A program made the position numbers and the translations under genes. A DNA stretch of 64,000 bases from Dyadobacter sp. CY356. Its GTDB lineage: Bacteria > Bacteroidota > Bacteroidia > Cytophagales > Spirosomataceae. The notes beneath the pieces were generated by a model, which saw only the letters and a program-made list of their open reading frames with translations, was not told where the DNA came from and ran no database searches. The stretch lies in NCBI RefSeq assembly GCF_021440195.1, contig NZ_JAJTSZ010000003.1:372001-436000 (forward strand), in the 5' to 3' direction. Shown here piece after piece: positions 51,961 through 60,083 of this stretch. Each line of letters opens with the position of its first letter. Position 1 is the stretch's first letter.

Positions 51961-53754
51961 TTACCTAACCTCCCGCAACTCCATCTCAATCCCTCTCAAC
52001 TGCCTAATCATTTCTGCCTTATAAGCCAGCGTCTGATTTGTGATTTTTGGAACCAGATCTTTATAATATTCAATCCCAACCAAAAGCTGTTCTTTAAATC
52101 TGATCAGATATTTTTTCTTTTTTTCATTCAGCTTTCGGGCATTTGCTTCAAGGTCTTTTTTGTAATAATCAACATAAAGATTCAGCTCGTTGATAAACAT
52201 ATTAGGCCGGTCCACTTTGCTAAGCAAATCAATCTTTCCATAAATATGGCTCACCATTTCATCCAGAGAATATACTTTTGAAAACCAGGCGAGGTTTGGC
52301 CCTGGGCAAATGGAGACTGCCGAATTTTCTCTTGGTTTGAGCAAATGATTTTTGAGTAATGTTGAGGTGCTCAGTCCGTCGCACAGACAAAGTTTTTCGG
52401 TAATGGCATTAAATAGCTCGTCATAATCAGCTGGTTTTGGATCAACTGACTGTAGTTGTCTGATTTTTAGATGCTGATATTGTCTGGATGCGGTGCAGAT
52501 TGGTTCGCTCGTAAATTCGGTATTGGAAACAAGATATTTTTTCTTGCACGGACTTCCCGGCCGGCCGGCTGCTAAACGTTCCAGACGCTGTTTTTCCGCA
52601 CTGCTTTTTTTGAAATTGTTGAAAAGAACACCAAGCGGGGAGGAATTGCTGATATAATAATCTTCACTTTTTGCTTCTGCCAAATCCTTTAATGTGTCTT
52701 CATCAACATTAGTAACCTCAGGAACAAGTAAAAACGGACTTCCCCAGCCGGTCGCATCCACCTGATAATGTTCGAGTAAAAACTGATCCTCTTCCGCTGT
52801 TCCTATGCCGCCCTGAACTGTAATTTTCACTGCCGGGGCTTTACTGATTTTATATCCTTTTAACTCAATTGCAGTTTGGTATAAAGCAAAAAGCTCTGTC
52901 AGCATTTCCTGCTTTCTGTCTTTAAATTCTTCCAGAATCGGTCCTAATAAATATCCTTCCGTAGCAAACGCATGTCCGCCGCAGTTCAATCCGGATTCAA
53001 TCCTGAACTCGGAAACCCAGATTCCTTTTTTTGCCAAAAACTTGGCCTGAATGAAAGCAGAGCGGAAATCACTTACTTTCAGGATAATTTTTTTATTGAA
53101 ATTTCCGTCTTCATCCGGATGAAAATCTTTGAAACTTTCGAGATAATTGTAAAGTCTCGGGTTCATTCCAGCCGAAAGAATCAGGGAAGATGTGAGTGTG
53201 CTATTGGCAAATCCATGCAAACCGGCTGATGCGTCTGAAAAGTCATCCGGCAAAGTTTCTCCATAAACATCCTTATTCAGTTTGTCTACTTTCGACATGA
53301 TATTTACGTCAATAGCTCCCTTCTTCATTGCATGTCGCAGTGCGTTTTGCATCCATTTTTTCTCTTCCGGATTTTCGGATAAAAGCATTTTTTTATACCG
53401 CTTTTTTAAAGAAGATGTATCAGGCAGGAGCTCGAAGTAACGGGTAATATCATTTCCTTGTTCAAAAGGTTGCTGGCGTAAATTGTCAAATTGTATGTTG
53501 ACGATCCTTTCCATCAGATCCAGATATGCTGTAATACGCCTGCTTCTGAAATCGTGTTCGCCTGAAAAGATTGGCGTGAAAGTTTCGCCGGTTTTGAGGG
53601 TATGAAACTTCCGCATCCGTTCAATCATTTCGTCATCGACAATCGAGGCGACGGACGAAATTCCCAAATGAGAAACTTTAATGGGTGTATCCACAGAATA
53701 ACCCAATCCTAAAACCGGGATATGAAAGGTATGCGTCGTATTTTCGGTGCTCAT
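51961..53754 (-). CDS. NMO/2-nitropropane-dioxygenase-like TIM-barrel protein, uncharacterised
   Basis: 597 aa from the ATG at 53754 (MSTENTTHTFHIP); the longer TTG start is rejected. Several stretches recall FMN-binding TIM barrels of the nitronate monooxygenase group: VSHLGISSVASIVDDEM at the N-terminus, RIESGLNCGGHAFATEG near residue 255 (compare the GxEAGGH loop), and VKITVQGGIGTAEE near residue 320, the usual phosphate-binding GGIGT. A C-terminal region (about 390-597) with Cys-rich CLCDGL and a long basic coiled coil is not part of that family. Probably a cytoplasmic FMN enzyme (inference). I know of no characterised relative. Confidence 0.6.
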   Translation of the reverse strand: MSTENTTHTFHIPVLGLGYSVDTPIKVSHLGISSVASIVDDEMIERMRKFHTLKTGETFTPIFSGEHDFRSRRITAYLDLMERIVNIQFDNLRQQPFEQGNDITRYFELLPDTSSLKKRYKKMLLSENPEEKKWMQNALRHAMKKGAIDVNIMSKVDKLNKDVYGETLPDDFSDASAGLHGFANSTLTSSLILSAGMNPRLYNYLESFKDFHPDEDGNFNKKIILKVSDFRSAFIQAKFLAKKGIWVSEFRIESGLNCGGHAFATEGYLLGPILEEFKDRKQEMLTELFALYQTAIELKGYKISKAPAVKITVQGGIGTAEEDQFLLEHYQVDATGWGSPFLLVPEVTNVDEDTLKDLAEAKSEDYYISNSSPLGVLFNNFKKSSAEKQRLERLAAGRPGSPCKKKYLVSNTEFTSEPICTASRQYQHLKIRQLQSVDPKPADYDELFNAITEKLCLCDGLSTSTLLKNHLLKPRENSAVSICPGPNLAWFSKVYSLDEMVSHIYGKIDLLSKVDRPNMFINELNLYVDYYKKDLEANARKLNEKKKKYLIRFKEQLLVGIEYYKDLVPKITNQTLAYKAEMIRQLRGIEMELREVR

Positions 53755-53904
53755 GAGTCGCTTGAAGTCATTAATTTTCAATGCTCAAAACTAGGACTTC
53801 GTCTTAGTAGAATTATTGACGCAGATTGGAAGCATTCATGATAATCATCACCTTCAGATCTTGATTTTAGGATTAATGGATTTTGAAAACAGGATTTTTC
53901 ATGT

Positions 53905-55302
53905 TTATCTTCTTTCGTTGTAGACGCCCACTTCGGCCAGGGTTGGCGGAGCGGTAAATTCATCAATAGAAATTCTCACTTTTCCTGCCCAGATTCTGTC
54001 GAAACGCAGTGTTTTTATTTTCTCAGGATTTATTATGGTCTGCAACGGTTTCCAGTTTCCGTTTTCAAAATATTCTACGCGGTACTTTTTAATAGAAGCT
54101 TCACCCTGCGCAATCGTGATCATATTGAACGCTTTGTCTTTGTCAAAAGAAATTTCAAACCAGGGATTTTTAACTTCTTTATTGGAGACCCAGGAAGTAC
54201 TGAAATTATCATCATTGGCAAAATCCATGATATCCATATCGTTACTCCAACTCGAATTTGTCTGCTGATGTTTTGCAATATTGGAAGATATAACCGGTGC
54301 ATCGACAGGCCCTAGTTTTGGCACACTTCCTCCTTTTTTCCACAAATCACCCATTTCTTTTAAAGCTTTCAACGCGTTGTCATCAATTAATCCATCGCGG
54401 TTTGGCGCAACGTTCAAAATGAAATTGCAGAAAACCTGGTTGAAAGGTATCAGATTATTGTTGACCAGTTCATTCGGATTTTTAACAGGATCGGTCGGGA
54501 AAGTGGTTTTCCAGAACCATGCGCTATTGATCGGTAAGCAGGATAATGCAGGTAATTTGTTGGTTTCTTTTGAAATTTTTTGTCCGGCGCCTTGTTCGTA
54601 AGATTTAATATCTGTGTAGAAAAGCGTTTCCTTTGGATATTTTGCAGCGTTCAAATCCATCAGCAAACAATTTGGCTGCAAGGTTTTTACCAAATTGTAA
54701 ATTTCTTCAAAAGGAACATCATCATACGAAATCCTGGACCAGGGTGCATCCCAGCCATCAATGATCAGCGCAGAAATTTCGCCGTATTGCGTCAGCAATT
54801 CGGTCAATTGCGCTTTGATCATGTCAATATGTTTCTTTTCAATATAACCCGGACGCAGTTTGTGGTGGGTATCCAGAATTGAATAATAAAGCATCACTTT
54901 CAATCCATTCGCTCTGAAACTTTCGGCATATTCCTTCACGACATCTTTTTTCAAAGGACTGTTCATCACATTATAATCTGTCGTTTTGGTATCCCAAATG
55001 CAAAATCCGCTGTGATGTTTGGTTGTCAGACAGCCATAAGTCATTCCGGCAGATTTCGCTGCTTTTGCCCATTGGTTACAATCCAGTTTTGTCGGATTGA
55101 AAACGGAAGGTGAAGTATCCGGATCCGGCCAATCCTGATTTACATACGTAGGTATATTGTAATGGATGAACATACCAAAGCGAAGATCGATAAATTGCTG
55201 TTGCAATTCGGGAAGTGGTTTTCCTTTTTTTGAAGTTTGTGAATGACCAGTGAATGGTAAGGTCAAAAGCAGAAGAAATAAAACGGATAGTGATTTTTGC
55301 AT
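53905..55302 (-). CDS. Alpha-L-fucosidase (GH29) with a C-terminal carbohydrate-binding-like domain
   Basis: 465 aa from the ATG at 55302, which gives a clean signal peptide (MQKSLSVLFLLLLTLPFTGHSQ); an ATG 24 bp upstream is possible. GH29 catalytic domain: RFGMFIHYNIPTY near residue 45, TTKHHSGFCIWDTKTTDYN near 95, and the nucleophile-region strand SALIIDGWDAPWSR near 185. From about residue 335 a discoidin (F5/8C)-like domain is seen (FSTSWVSNKEVKNPWFEISF). It releases L-fucose from glycans outside the cytoplasm. It stands alone rather than in a SusC/SusD locus. Confidence 0.92.
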   Translation of the reverse strand: MQKSLSVLFLLLLTLPFTGHSQTSKKGKPLPELQQQFIDLRFGMFIHYNIPTYVNQDWPDPDTSPSVFNPTKLDCNQWAKAAKSAGMTYGCLTTKHHSGFCIWDTKTTDYNVMNSPLKKDVVKEYAESFRANGLKVMLYYSILDTHHKLRPGYIEKKHIDMIKAQLTELLTQYGEISALIIDGWDAPWSRISYDDVPFEEIYNLVKTLQPNCLLMDLNAAKYPKETLFYTDIKSYEQGAGQKISKETNKLPALSCLPINSAWFWKTTFPTDPVKNPNELVNNNLIPFNQVFCNFILNVAPNRDGLIDDNALKALKEMGDLWKKGGSVPKLGPVDAPVISSNIAKHQQTNSSWSNDMDIMDFANDDNFSTSWVSNKEVKNPWFEISFDKDKAFNMITIAQGEASIKKYRVEYFENGNWKPLQTIINPEKIKTLRFDRIWAGKVRISIDEFTAPPTLAEVGVYNERR

Positions 55303-55376
55303 GTTCGTTTTGGCGGTGCTGCGCATTTTTGTTTAGGATTTGTATTGCGGTGCTCTGCACCTTTGGAAATTATGTT

Positions 55377-55485
55377 TTTATGGTTTGTGCTACAAATATT
55401 TCGGTGCGCTGCACCTGGCTCGTGCTCTGACCTTAAAGTTCAAATTTATGGTTTGTGCTACAAATATTTCGGTGCGCTGCACCTG
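55377..55485. repeat. Two direct copies of a 41-bp GGTGCGCTGCACC repeat
   Basis: Copies at 55377-55417 and 55445-55485 are identical over 41 bp (TTTATGGTTTGTGCTACAAA, then TATTTCGGTGCGCTGCACCTG). Each contains the hairpin GGTGC-GCT-GCACC. A third partial relative, GCGGTGCTCTGCACCT, is at 55348. They fill the gap between the fucosidase and acid phosphatase genes. Confidence 0.85.
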
Positions 55486-55508
55486 ATTAATATTACGTAG
55501 TATCTCTT

Positions 55509-56309
55509 TCAATAGCTTTTCAAAACACTTTTAATAATCGAATCTTTTTGCGCAGCTTTTAATTTGAGATTGTATTGATAAACTACTCCTTCCCAATCAC
55601 CATAAACCGGATTTGGTAAAACAATAAAACGTTTGCCAAAATCAGCAGCTGAAAGGTAAGTATTTTTCATTCGTTCATTTTCCGGTTTTTTATCAAATAA
55701 TGCGCTGAAATCGGCCAGGTTATCGCCCATCAACATAATGATGTTATGCGTTTCGGCAATTTTCTGGCGTCTCGCTTCTTTGGAAGAAGCGGTTTGTTTC
55801 AATATCAGATTTTCGTTAACCGCATCAGGAAATCCAAATTTCACCAGATTTGCCAGCGTTCCTTTTCTTTCCGCTTCTGCTCGGTTTGTCAGATAGAAAA
55901 TTTTAACGCCTTTTGAAGATGCATATTTTAAAAAGGGCAAAGCACCGGGAATGGTATCTGCTTTGGAAAGGGAGGTCCATTCTTCCCAGGATTTTTGTTC
56001 ATAATCTTTACCTTGTAAAGATTGTTTTACATCATATGGACTGTTATCCAGAACGGTTTCGTCAATATCCGTTACAATGGCCAAAGGTTTGGATTGTGGC
56101 TGAAGTAAAGCTTCATCTACGCGGATGTGGGCAATATTAAAAGCCTGAAAACAAAGTGCCTTATATTCCGCGGCGCGTTGCTGGAACAGTGCTGTAAATA
56201 ACTTCCCGTCGGCTGTAAGATTTGATAATGTGATGGCGGGCCCGGATTGCTGTTTTGCAGTCGTGCATCCCAAAACCAGCACTGCGATCAATAATGCGTA
56301 TTTTTTCAT
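55509..56309 (-). CDS. 5'-nucleotidase, lipoprotein e(P4) family acid phosphatase
   Basis: 266 aa from the ATG at 56309; a longer frame to 56333 is not needed. Lipoprotein signal MKKYALLIAVLVLGC, so outer-membrane anchored. HAD motif I is IVTDIDETVLDN (DxDET), the class C acid phosphatase signature; motif II is IFYLTNRAEAER and motif III/IV is IMLMGDNLADFS. Family members dephosphorylate nucleotides such as NMN and 5'-AMP outside the cell for nucleoside salvage. No partner genes are adjacent; the GGTGCGCTGCACC repeats lie just downstream. Confidence 0.93.
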   Translation of the reverse strand: MKKYALLIAVLVLGCTTAKQQSGPAITLSNLTADGKLFTALFQQRAAEYKALCFQAFNIAHIRVDEALLQPQSKPLAIVTDIDETVLDNSPYDVKQSLQGKDYEQKSWEEWTSLSKADTIPGALPFLKYASSKGVKIFYLTNRAEAERKGTLANLVKFGFPDAVNENLILKQTASSKEARRQKIAETHNIIMLMGDNLADFSALFDKKPENERMKNTYLSAADFGKRFIVLPNPVYGDWEGVVYQYNLKLKAAQKDSIIKSVLKSY

Positions 56310-56464
56310 AGGACAAAGTAAATCAGTTATCATTTAATAGTCGACAGATAGATCATAAAATCAGGAATTTACCGCAACATTCTTACGCTTTACCTCAATC
56401 TGATCAAGATCAGCAACAGCATTCAGAATTCTCGCGTAATGACTGGAAACAAACTCACTGAACA

Positions 56465-57202
56465 ATGGAACGTAAGGAATTTTTAAGAAGAGGATTTTTA
56501 TCAGCATTAGGATCAGCAGCGATTCTGCCCATTTTAGGATCTTGCAGCAAAGATAGTGTTGAGCCGACAACGACAGATACTACCGGTACAACGACTGAAA
56601 CTACCACCGGAACAACAGGTTCCTGCACAACCACGGCAACTGAAACAGCTGGTCCGTTTCCAACAAAAACGCCTGGGACACTGGTAACAAATGATATAAC
56701 CTCAGATCGTACCGGAACAAAGCTGACTGTTAAAATTACGATTCAGAATAAGAACAACAGTTGTGCAGCTTTGGCCAATGCGATTGTGGATATCTGGCAT
56801 TGTGATGCCGCCGGGAATTATTCTGAATATGGTGGAACGGGTATGCAGTCAACCAATTATACATCGGTTCATTTCCTTCGCGGAAGACAAACGACGGATG
56901 CCAACGGGCTTGTGACTTTTACGAGCATTTATCCAGGCTGGTATTCTGGACGCGCGCCACATATTCATGCGCATATCTACAACAGTTCAGGAACTTCACT
57001 TCTGGTCACGCAAATTGCTTTTGATCAGACGATTTGTAATACCGTTTATGCTCAGGGTGCATACAAAAGTCACGGTTTGCAGGATACAACAAACGCAAAT
57101 GATAATGTTTTCAGCGACGGAATAACAACGGAACTGGCCACATTTACCGGAAGCGTTTCCGAAGGTTATGTGCTCACACATACGATTGTTGTTGCAGGAT
57201 AA
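56465..57202 (+). CDS. Intradiol ring-cleavage dioxygenase-like lipoprotein
   Basis: 245 aa. Lipoprotein-type N-terminus (MERKEFLRRGFLSALGSAAI, then LGSC), with an RR pair that may allow Tat export. A Thr-rich linker (about 35-55) is followed by the dioxygenase domain with WHCDAAGNYSEYGGTG, LRGRQTTDANGLVTFTSIYP and GWYSGRAPHIHAHIY, supplying the Tyr/Tyr/His/His iron ligands in the protocatechuate 3,4-dioxygenase manner. Exported single-domain relatives are common in Bacteroidota, but their aromatic substrates are unknown. An unknown gene follows after 25 bp. Confidence 0.88.
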   Translation: MERKEFLRRGFLSALGSAAILPILGSCSKDSVEPTTTDTTGTTTETTTGTTGSCTTTATETAGPFPTKTPGTLVTNDITSDRTGTKLTVKITIQNKNNSCAALANAIVDIWHCDAAGNYSEYGGTGMQSTNYTSVHFLRGRQTTDANGLVTFTSIYPGWYSGRAPHIHAHIYNSSGTSLLVTQIAFDQTICNTVYAQGAYKSHGLQDTTNANDNVFSDGITTELATFTGSVSEGYVLTHTIVVAG

Positions 57203-57227
57203 TTAGAAAAGCTAAACGGACCAGCAA

Positions 57228-57806
57228 ATGAAAAAAGGCCTTATTCAGCTCTGTTACCGGAAAATAATTGATGCCGATTCACAGAAAATCTGGGACAAAT
57301 ATGTTTTTGAAGATACTTACATGGAGTTTTTCATGCAGTCGCAGACGCACAATCAGGATGGTAAATTCAGGACTTATCAGGAAATAACGGAAAATGTGCC
57401 CGCAGCCAAAAATCTGGCATATCTGGTGAGTACCGCTGCATTCAATTATATCAGACAATTGAAAGACATTGTTCCGGATATCACCAATGTTTTCGGAAAG
57501 TTATGTCTTCCTTTTAATCGTTTCAAATTTGAAATAATACATTCGGATGTAAAAGATAAAACAAGTCATAAGGTCGCGATTTATTTTTACAGTGAGCCGT
57601 TAACCTGGATTGATACAATAGATGGAAAATTGTTGATAGCCTATGGAGATAAACTTGAAGCGATTAATCTGGGGATGGAAGTGGAAACTGAAATGATCGC
57701 GGTGCAACCGTTTCTAAATATTTCAAGTATAATTCTTCCTGCAAAACCTGTTTTAAATCCGAAAAGTGAATCTTTTGATCAGGTTACTGACAGCGAAATA
57801 ATTTAA
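57228..57806 (+). CDS. Hypothetical protein, partner of the bicupin
   Basis: 192 aa, no signal peptide or membrane segment. I do not recognise a family. The N-terminal third is helical (DADSQKIWDKYVFEDTYMEF, then ENVPAAKNLAYLVSTAA), and the C-terminal part is mixed alpha/beta with VAIYFYSEPLTWIDTIDGKLL. The bicupin gene starts 1 bp after its stop codon, so cotranslation and perhaps physical interaction are likely. It follows the dioxygenase gene by 25 bp and may belong to the same transcript. Confidence 0.75.
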   Translation: MKKGLIQLCYRKIIDADSQKIWDKYVFEDTYMEFFMQSQTHNQDGKFRTYQEITENVPAAKNLAYLVSTAAFNYIRQLKDIVPDITNVFGKLCLPFNRFKFEIIHSDVKDKTSHKVAIYFYSEPLTWIDTIDGKLLIAYGDKLEAINLGMEVETEMIAVQPFLNISSIILPAKPVLNPKSESFDQVTDSEII

Positions 57807-57807
57807 T

Positions 57808-58524
57808 ATGATCACACAAACAAAAGGACAAATATATCTGGCGAGTCAGCGCGGATGTTCCCAATTACCTTGGTTCCGGAGTTTTCATACTTTTAATTTT
57901 GGCCTTTATAAGGAGCAAAACAGGGAGCCTTTCGGGAATTTGCAGGTTTGTAATGATGATACTTTGGCAGGCGGTAAAAGTTTTAAAATGCAGCTTGAAG
58001 TTAATACGGAAGTGATTTTAATTCCGGTTGTTGGTGCGATTGAATATAAAAACAGCTGGGGTGAAACCGGCATTCTGGAAGCCGGGCAAATGCAGGTTTT
58101 CTCAGCCGCAGCCGGTATGGAGTATGAAATTAGTAATCCGTATGAAACAGAACTTGTTAATTTTATCCAGCTTTTTTTAACAAATAACGATAATTCGTTT
58201 ATTCCAAAAATTCAGGAGATCAATATCGATCTGGGCAACAGAAATCAGCTTTTTCCGCTTTTCTCTCAGGCCAAAAATGGTGTTTCGATACATCAGGAAA
58301 CGTATGGTTATATCGGAAAATATACCGGAAGAAGTGAAGATTTATATCAACTTAAAAATTCAGAAAACGGAATATTTGTATTTATTATCGAAGGCGCATT
58401 TGAAGTCCAGAATCGATTAATGGAAGCCAGGGACGGCTTGTCGCTCCGGAATCTTGATGAACTGCAATTCGAAGCGCTTTCAAATGATGCCATTATATTG
58501 ATCCTTGAAATATCCGGGATGTGA
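57808..58524 (+). CDS. Pirin-related bicupin family protein
   Basis: 238 aa. The beginning QIYLASQRGCSQLPWFRSFHTFNFGLY, with LQVCNDDTLAGG, follows the pirin pattern (RG...HTFNF...LRVxNDDxxxGG), but the His ligands of true pirin are partly missing, as in the short Bacteroidota bicupin group. A second cupin-like half occupies about 130-238. Cytoplasmic. Pirins can act as quercetinases or redox-sensing regulators; no activity is claimed here. It is cotranscribed with the preceding unknown gene. Confidence 0.82.
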   Translation: MITQTKGQIYLASQRGCSQLPWFRSFHTFNFGLYKEQNREPFGNLQVCNDDTLAGGKSFKMQLEVNTEVILIPVVGAIEYKNSWGETGILEAGQMQVFSAAAGMEYEISNPYETELVNFIQLFLTNNDNSFIPKIQEINIDLGNRNQLFPLFSQAKNGVSIHQETYGYIGKYTGRSEDLYQLKNSENGIFVFIIEGAFEVQNRLMEARDGLSLRNLDELQFEALSNDAIILILEISGM

Positions 58525-58556
58525 GCAGGTTGCGAGTCTTGCTTATATCCTGAATT

Positions 58557-58952
58557 TCAGGGTTCAATGATAACATTTAAAATTCGTGTTTCAGCAGCCG
58601 GGTTCTTTTCAAAAGAGCGGCTCAAATTAAACTTCAATACATCTTCTCCCATCGCTTTTGTTGTGCGCAGCGTAAATGTTTTGATCATTTTACCGCCAGG
58701 AAGATTTTTATCTTCTGATTTATTTGTCGATGTCGATATTTCTTCAATTTGGGATTTGCCCTTATCAAGCGTCCAGTCATAACCGGTTCCTGCTTGTAAT
58801 GGAAGTTTTACGGTCAGTGATGAACCACTCCGAAGCGCAACGGTATCTTCGCTTTTTTCAAGAATCACAACTTTATGTCTGCTTTTTGAAGTCGCGCATT
58901 TCCAGTTTACCAGCACCAACATAATCAATGAAATCCACAATAGCTTTTTCAT
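58557..58952 (-). CDS. Chagasin-like (I42) cysteine protease inhibitor
   Basis: 131 aa. N-terminal signal (MKKLLWISLIMLVLVNWKC), probably a lipoprotein although the lipobox WKC is atypical. The mature part is a short Ig-like beta domain with LPLQAGTGYDWTLDKG, matching the NPTTGY/GTGYxW loop of chagasin family inhibitors, and ends in an RxF-type segment. Such proteins inhibit papain-like cysteine proteases; here it would act in the periplasm or at the surface. It is a single gene, convergent with the bicupin gene. Confidence 0.82.
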   Translation of the reverse strand: MKKLLWISLIMLVLVNWKCATSKSRHKVVILEKSEDTVALRSGSSLTVKLPLQAGTGYDWTLDKGKSQIEEISTSTNKSEDKNLPGGKMIKTFTLRTTKAMGEDVLKFNLSRSFEKNPAAETRILNVIIEP

Positions 58953-59138
58953 GATCTTACTTATTAAAGCCTAAACGGAATAATTTTTGTCTCCGTTTTT
59001 CTATGAAAAGTAAGTATTTTAAAGTCGAAAAACAAACAAATGAAATTTCTTCAAGACTTATTTATTTATCTCATTATCAAGTATTTATAGAATATTTTCT
59101 TGCTGTTTTGATTAAATTAAAATTAGAAAAGACATATT

Positions 59139-59168
59139 AAAACCGACAGTTCAGATACCGTCGGTTTT
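59139..59168 (-). terminator. Terminator-like hairpin
   Basis: Arms AAAACCGAC (59139-59147) and GTCGGTTTT (59160-59168) with a 12-base loop and a T-rich tail on both strands. It lies 15 bp after the minus-strand frame ending at 59184, as a terminator of a once complete gene would. Confidence 0.65.
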
Positions 59169-59183
59169 TCATCACATCAATAA

Positions 59184-59282
59184 TTATTTCGAAGCTAAAA
59201 TTTCAATTTTTTCAATGATAGGATCAGATGCAAGAAGCTCACTAGCGTCTTCCATTATTACAAGTAATCCTGATGTGATCAT
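59184..59282 (-). pseudogene. 33-codon frame, probable remnant of a YCII-like protein gene
   Basis: From the ATG at 59282 it reads MITSGLLVIMEDASELLASD and continues to EILASK before a stop. The GLLVIME...ASELLASDP layout recalls the C-terminal half of YciI-like small proteins. A stop codon stands four codons upstream in the same frame, and a neighbouring frame upstream reads KPFTKPAT. A hairpin terminator follows. It could also be a genuine tiny ORF; there is too little sequence to decide. Confidence 0.3.
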
Positions 59283-59588
59283 GTTGCCGGTTTAGTAAAT
59301 GGTTTTGTATCGATAATCTACATACGTCAAAATTACGTATATGTATTCAGCGTAACCTGATAATGGCCGTTTATCTTTAATCATTTTCAGATCCCGATAA
59401 TTTGTACACGATTTACCTGTATTTGACAATGGTTCGGACAATAGGGGATTAGTACTTTTGAATTGTCTATTAATCAGTAGTGCAATGAATGGAAACAGAG
59501 CAGGTATTTACTTCCATTGTAATTATCCCTGGATGATTTTTTGAATAGGGCGAAAAATTTATCTAAAAATCTTAAAAGAATCTTAGCC

Positions 59589-59978
59589 ATGAGCAACAAC
59601 AAAAAAAGATCGGATATTGATTTAGGAAAAGGATTCCGTTTTAAGCAGGGATTTTTAAAAGATACAAAATCTTCTGCAACCTCAGAATCCATCGGAATAT
59701 CGCCTTTGCTGATGAATTTGAATGCTTCACCCAGTTTTTCGGAACATGAAGATGACTATGATTTGCCAGGTCTTTTTTATCGCGAAATGTTGTCTGACGA
59801 AGACAGAATGAATTTGGTATGTAACATTGTTTGCTCATTAAAGGGAATGCAAAATCCCCAAAAGGAGGAAATGATCCATGATCAGCTTCATCATTATTTC
59901 AAAATCGATACAAAGTTTGGTCTGGCTGTGGCTGATGGAATGAAAATTAAAGTCGGGACATTTTTATTGTCACGTTGA
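59589..59978 (+). CDS. Stand-alone catalase-related (C-terminal) domain protein
   Basis: 129 aa from the ATG at 59589; the TTG at 59541 is rejected. Residues about 60-125 (EHEDDYDLPGLFYREMLSDE, then RMNLVCNIVCSLKG and HHYFKIDTKFGLAVADGMKI) match the extreme C-terminus of haem catalases (Catalase-rel region: DxFxQPGxLYRxMSExEKxRLVxNI). The haem-binding catalase core is entirely absent, so it cannot have catalase activity. The first about 55 residues are low in structure and unlike catalase. It may be a reduced, retained domain or a domesticated remnant; the open frame and own start argue for a real gene. Confidence 0.7.
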   Translation: MSNNKKRSDIDLGKGFRFKQGFLKDTKSSATSESIGISPLLMNLNASPSFSEHEDDYDLPGLFYREMLSDEDRMNLVCNIVCSLKGMQNPQKEEMIHDQLHHYFKIDTKFGLAVADGMKIKVGTFLLSR

Positions 59979-60083
59979 AATAAACGGAGGTTATTTATGA
60001 CTTTACGAAGGTCGAAAATATTCGATTTCAATAATTACTATATTAGGATTATTGTTTCTACCTGACTAAAATTTGCTCTCTTT

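Larger units (their letters stand above)
58953..59588. other. AT-rich intergenic region with a possible gene remnant
   Basis: 636 bp with no full gene. It holds a terminator-like hairpin at 59139-59168 and a short minus-strand frame at 59184-59282 that reads like the tail of a small protein. The rest (58953-59138 and 59283-59588) is AT-rich with no feature I can support, apart from the presumed promoter area of the gene at 59589. Confidence 0.6.

Noticed and set aside
59541..59978. Functional catalase
   Set aside because: Only the C-terminal catalase-related segment is present; the haem-binding and active-site regions are missing.
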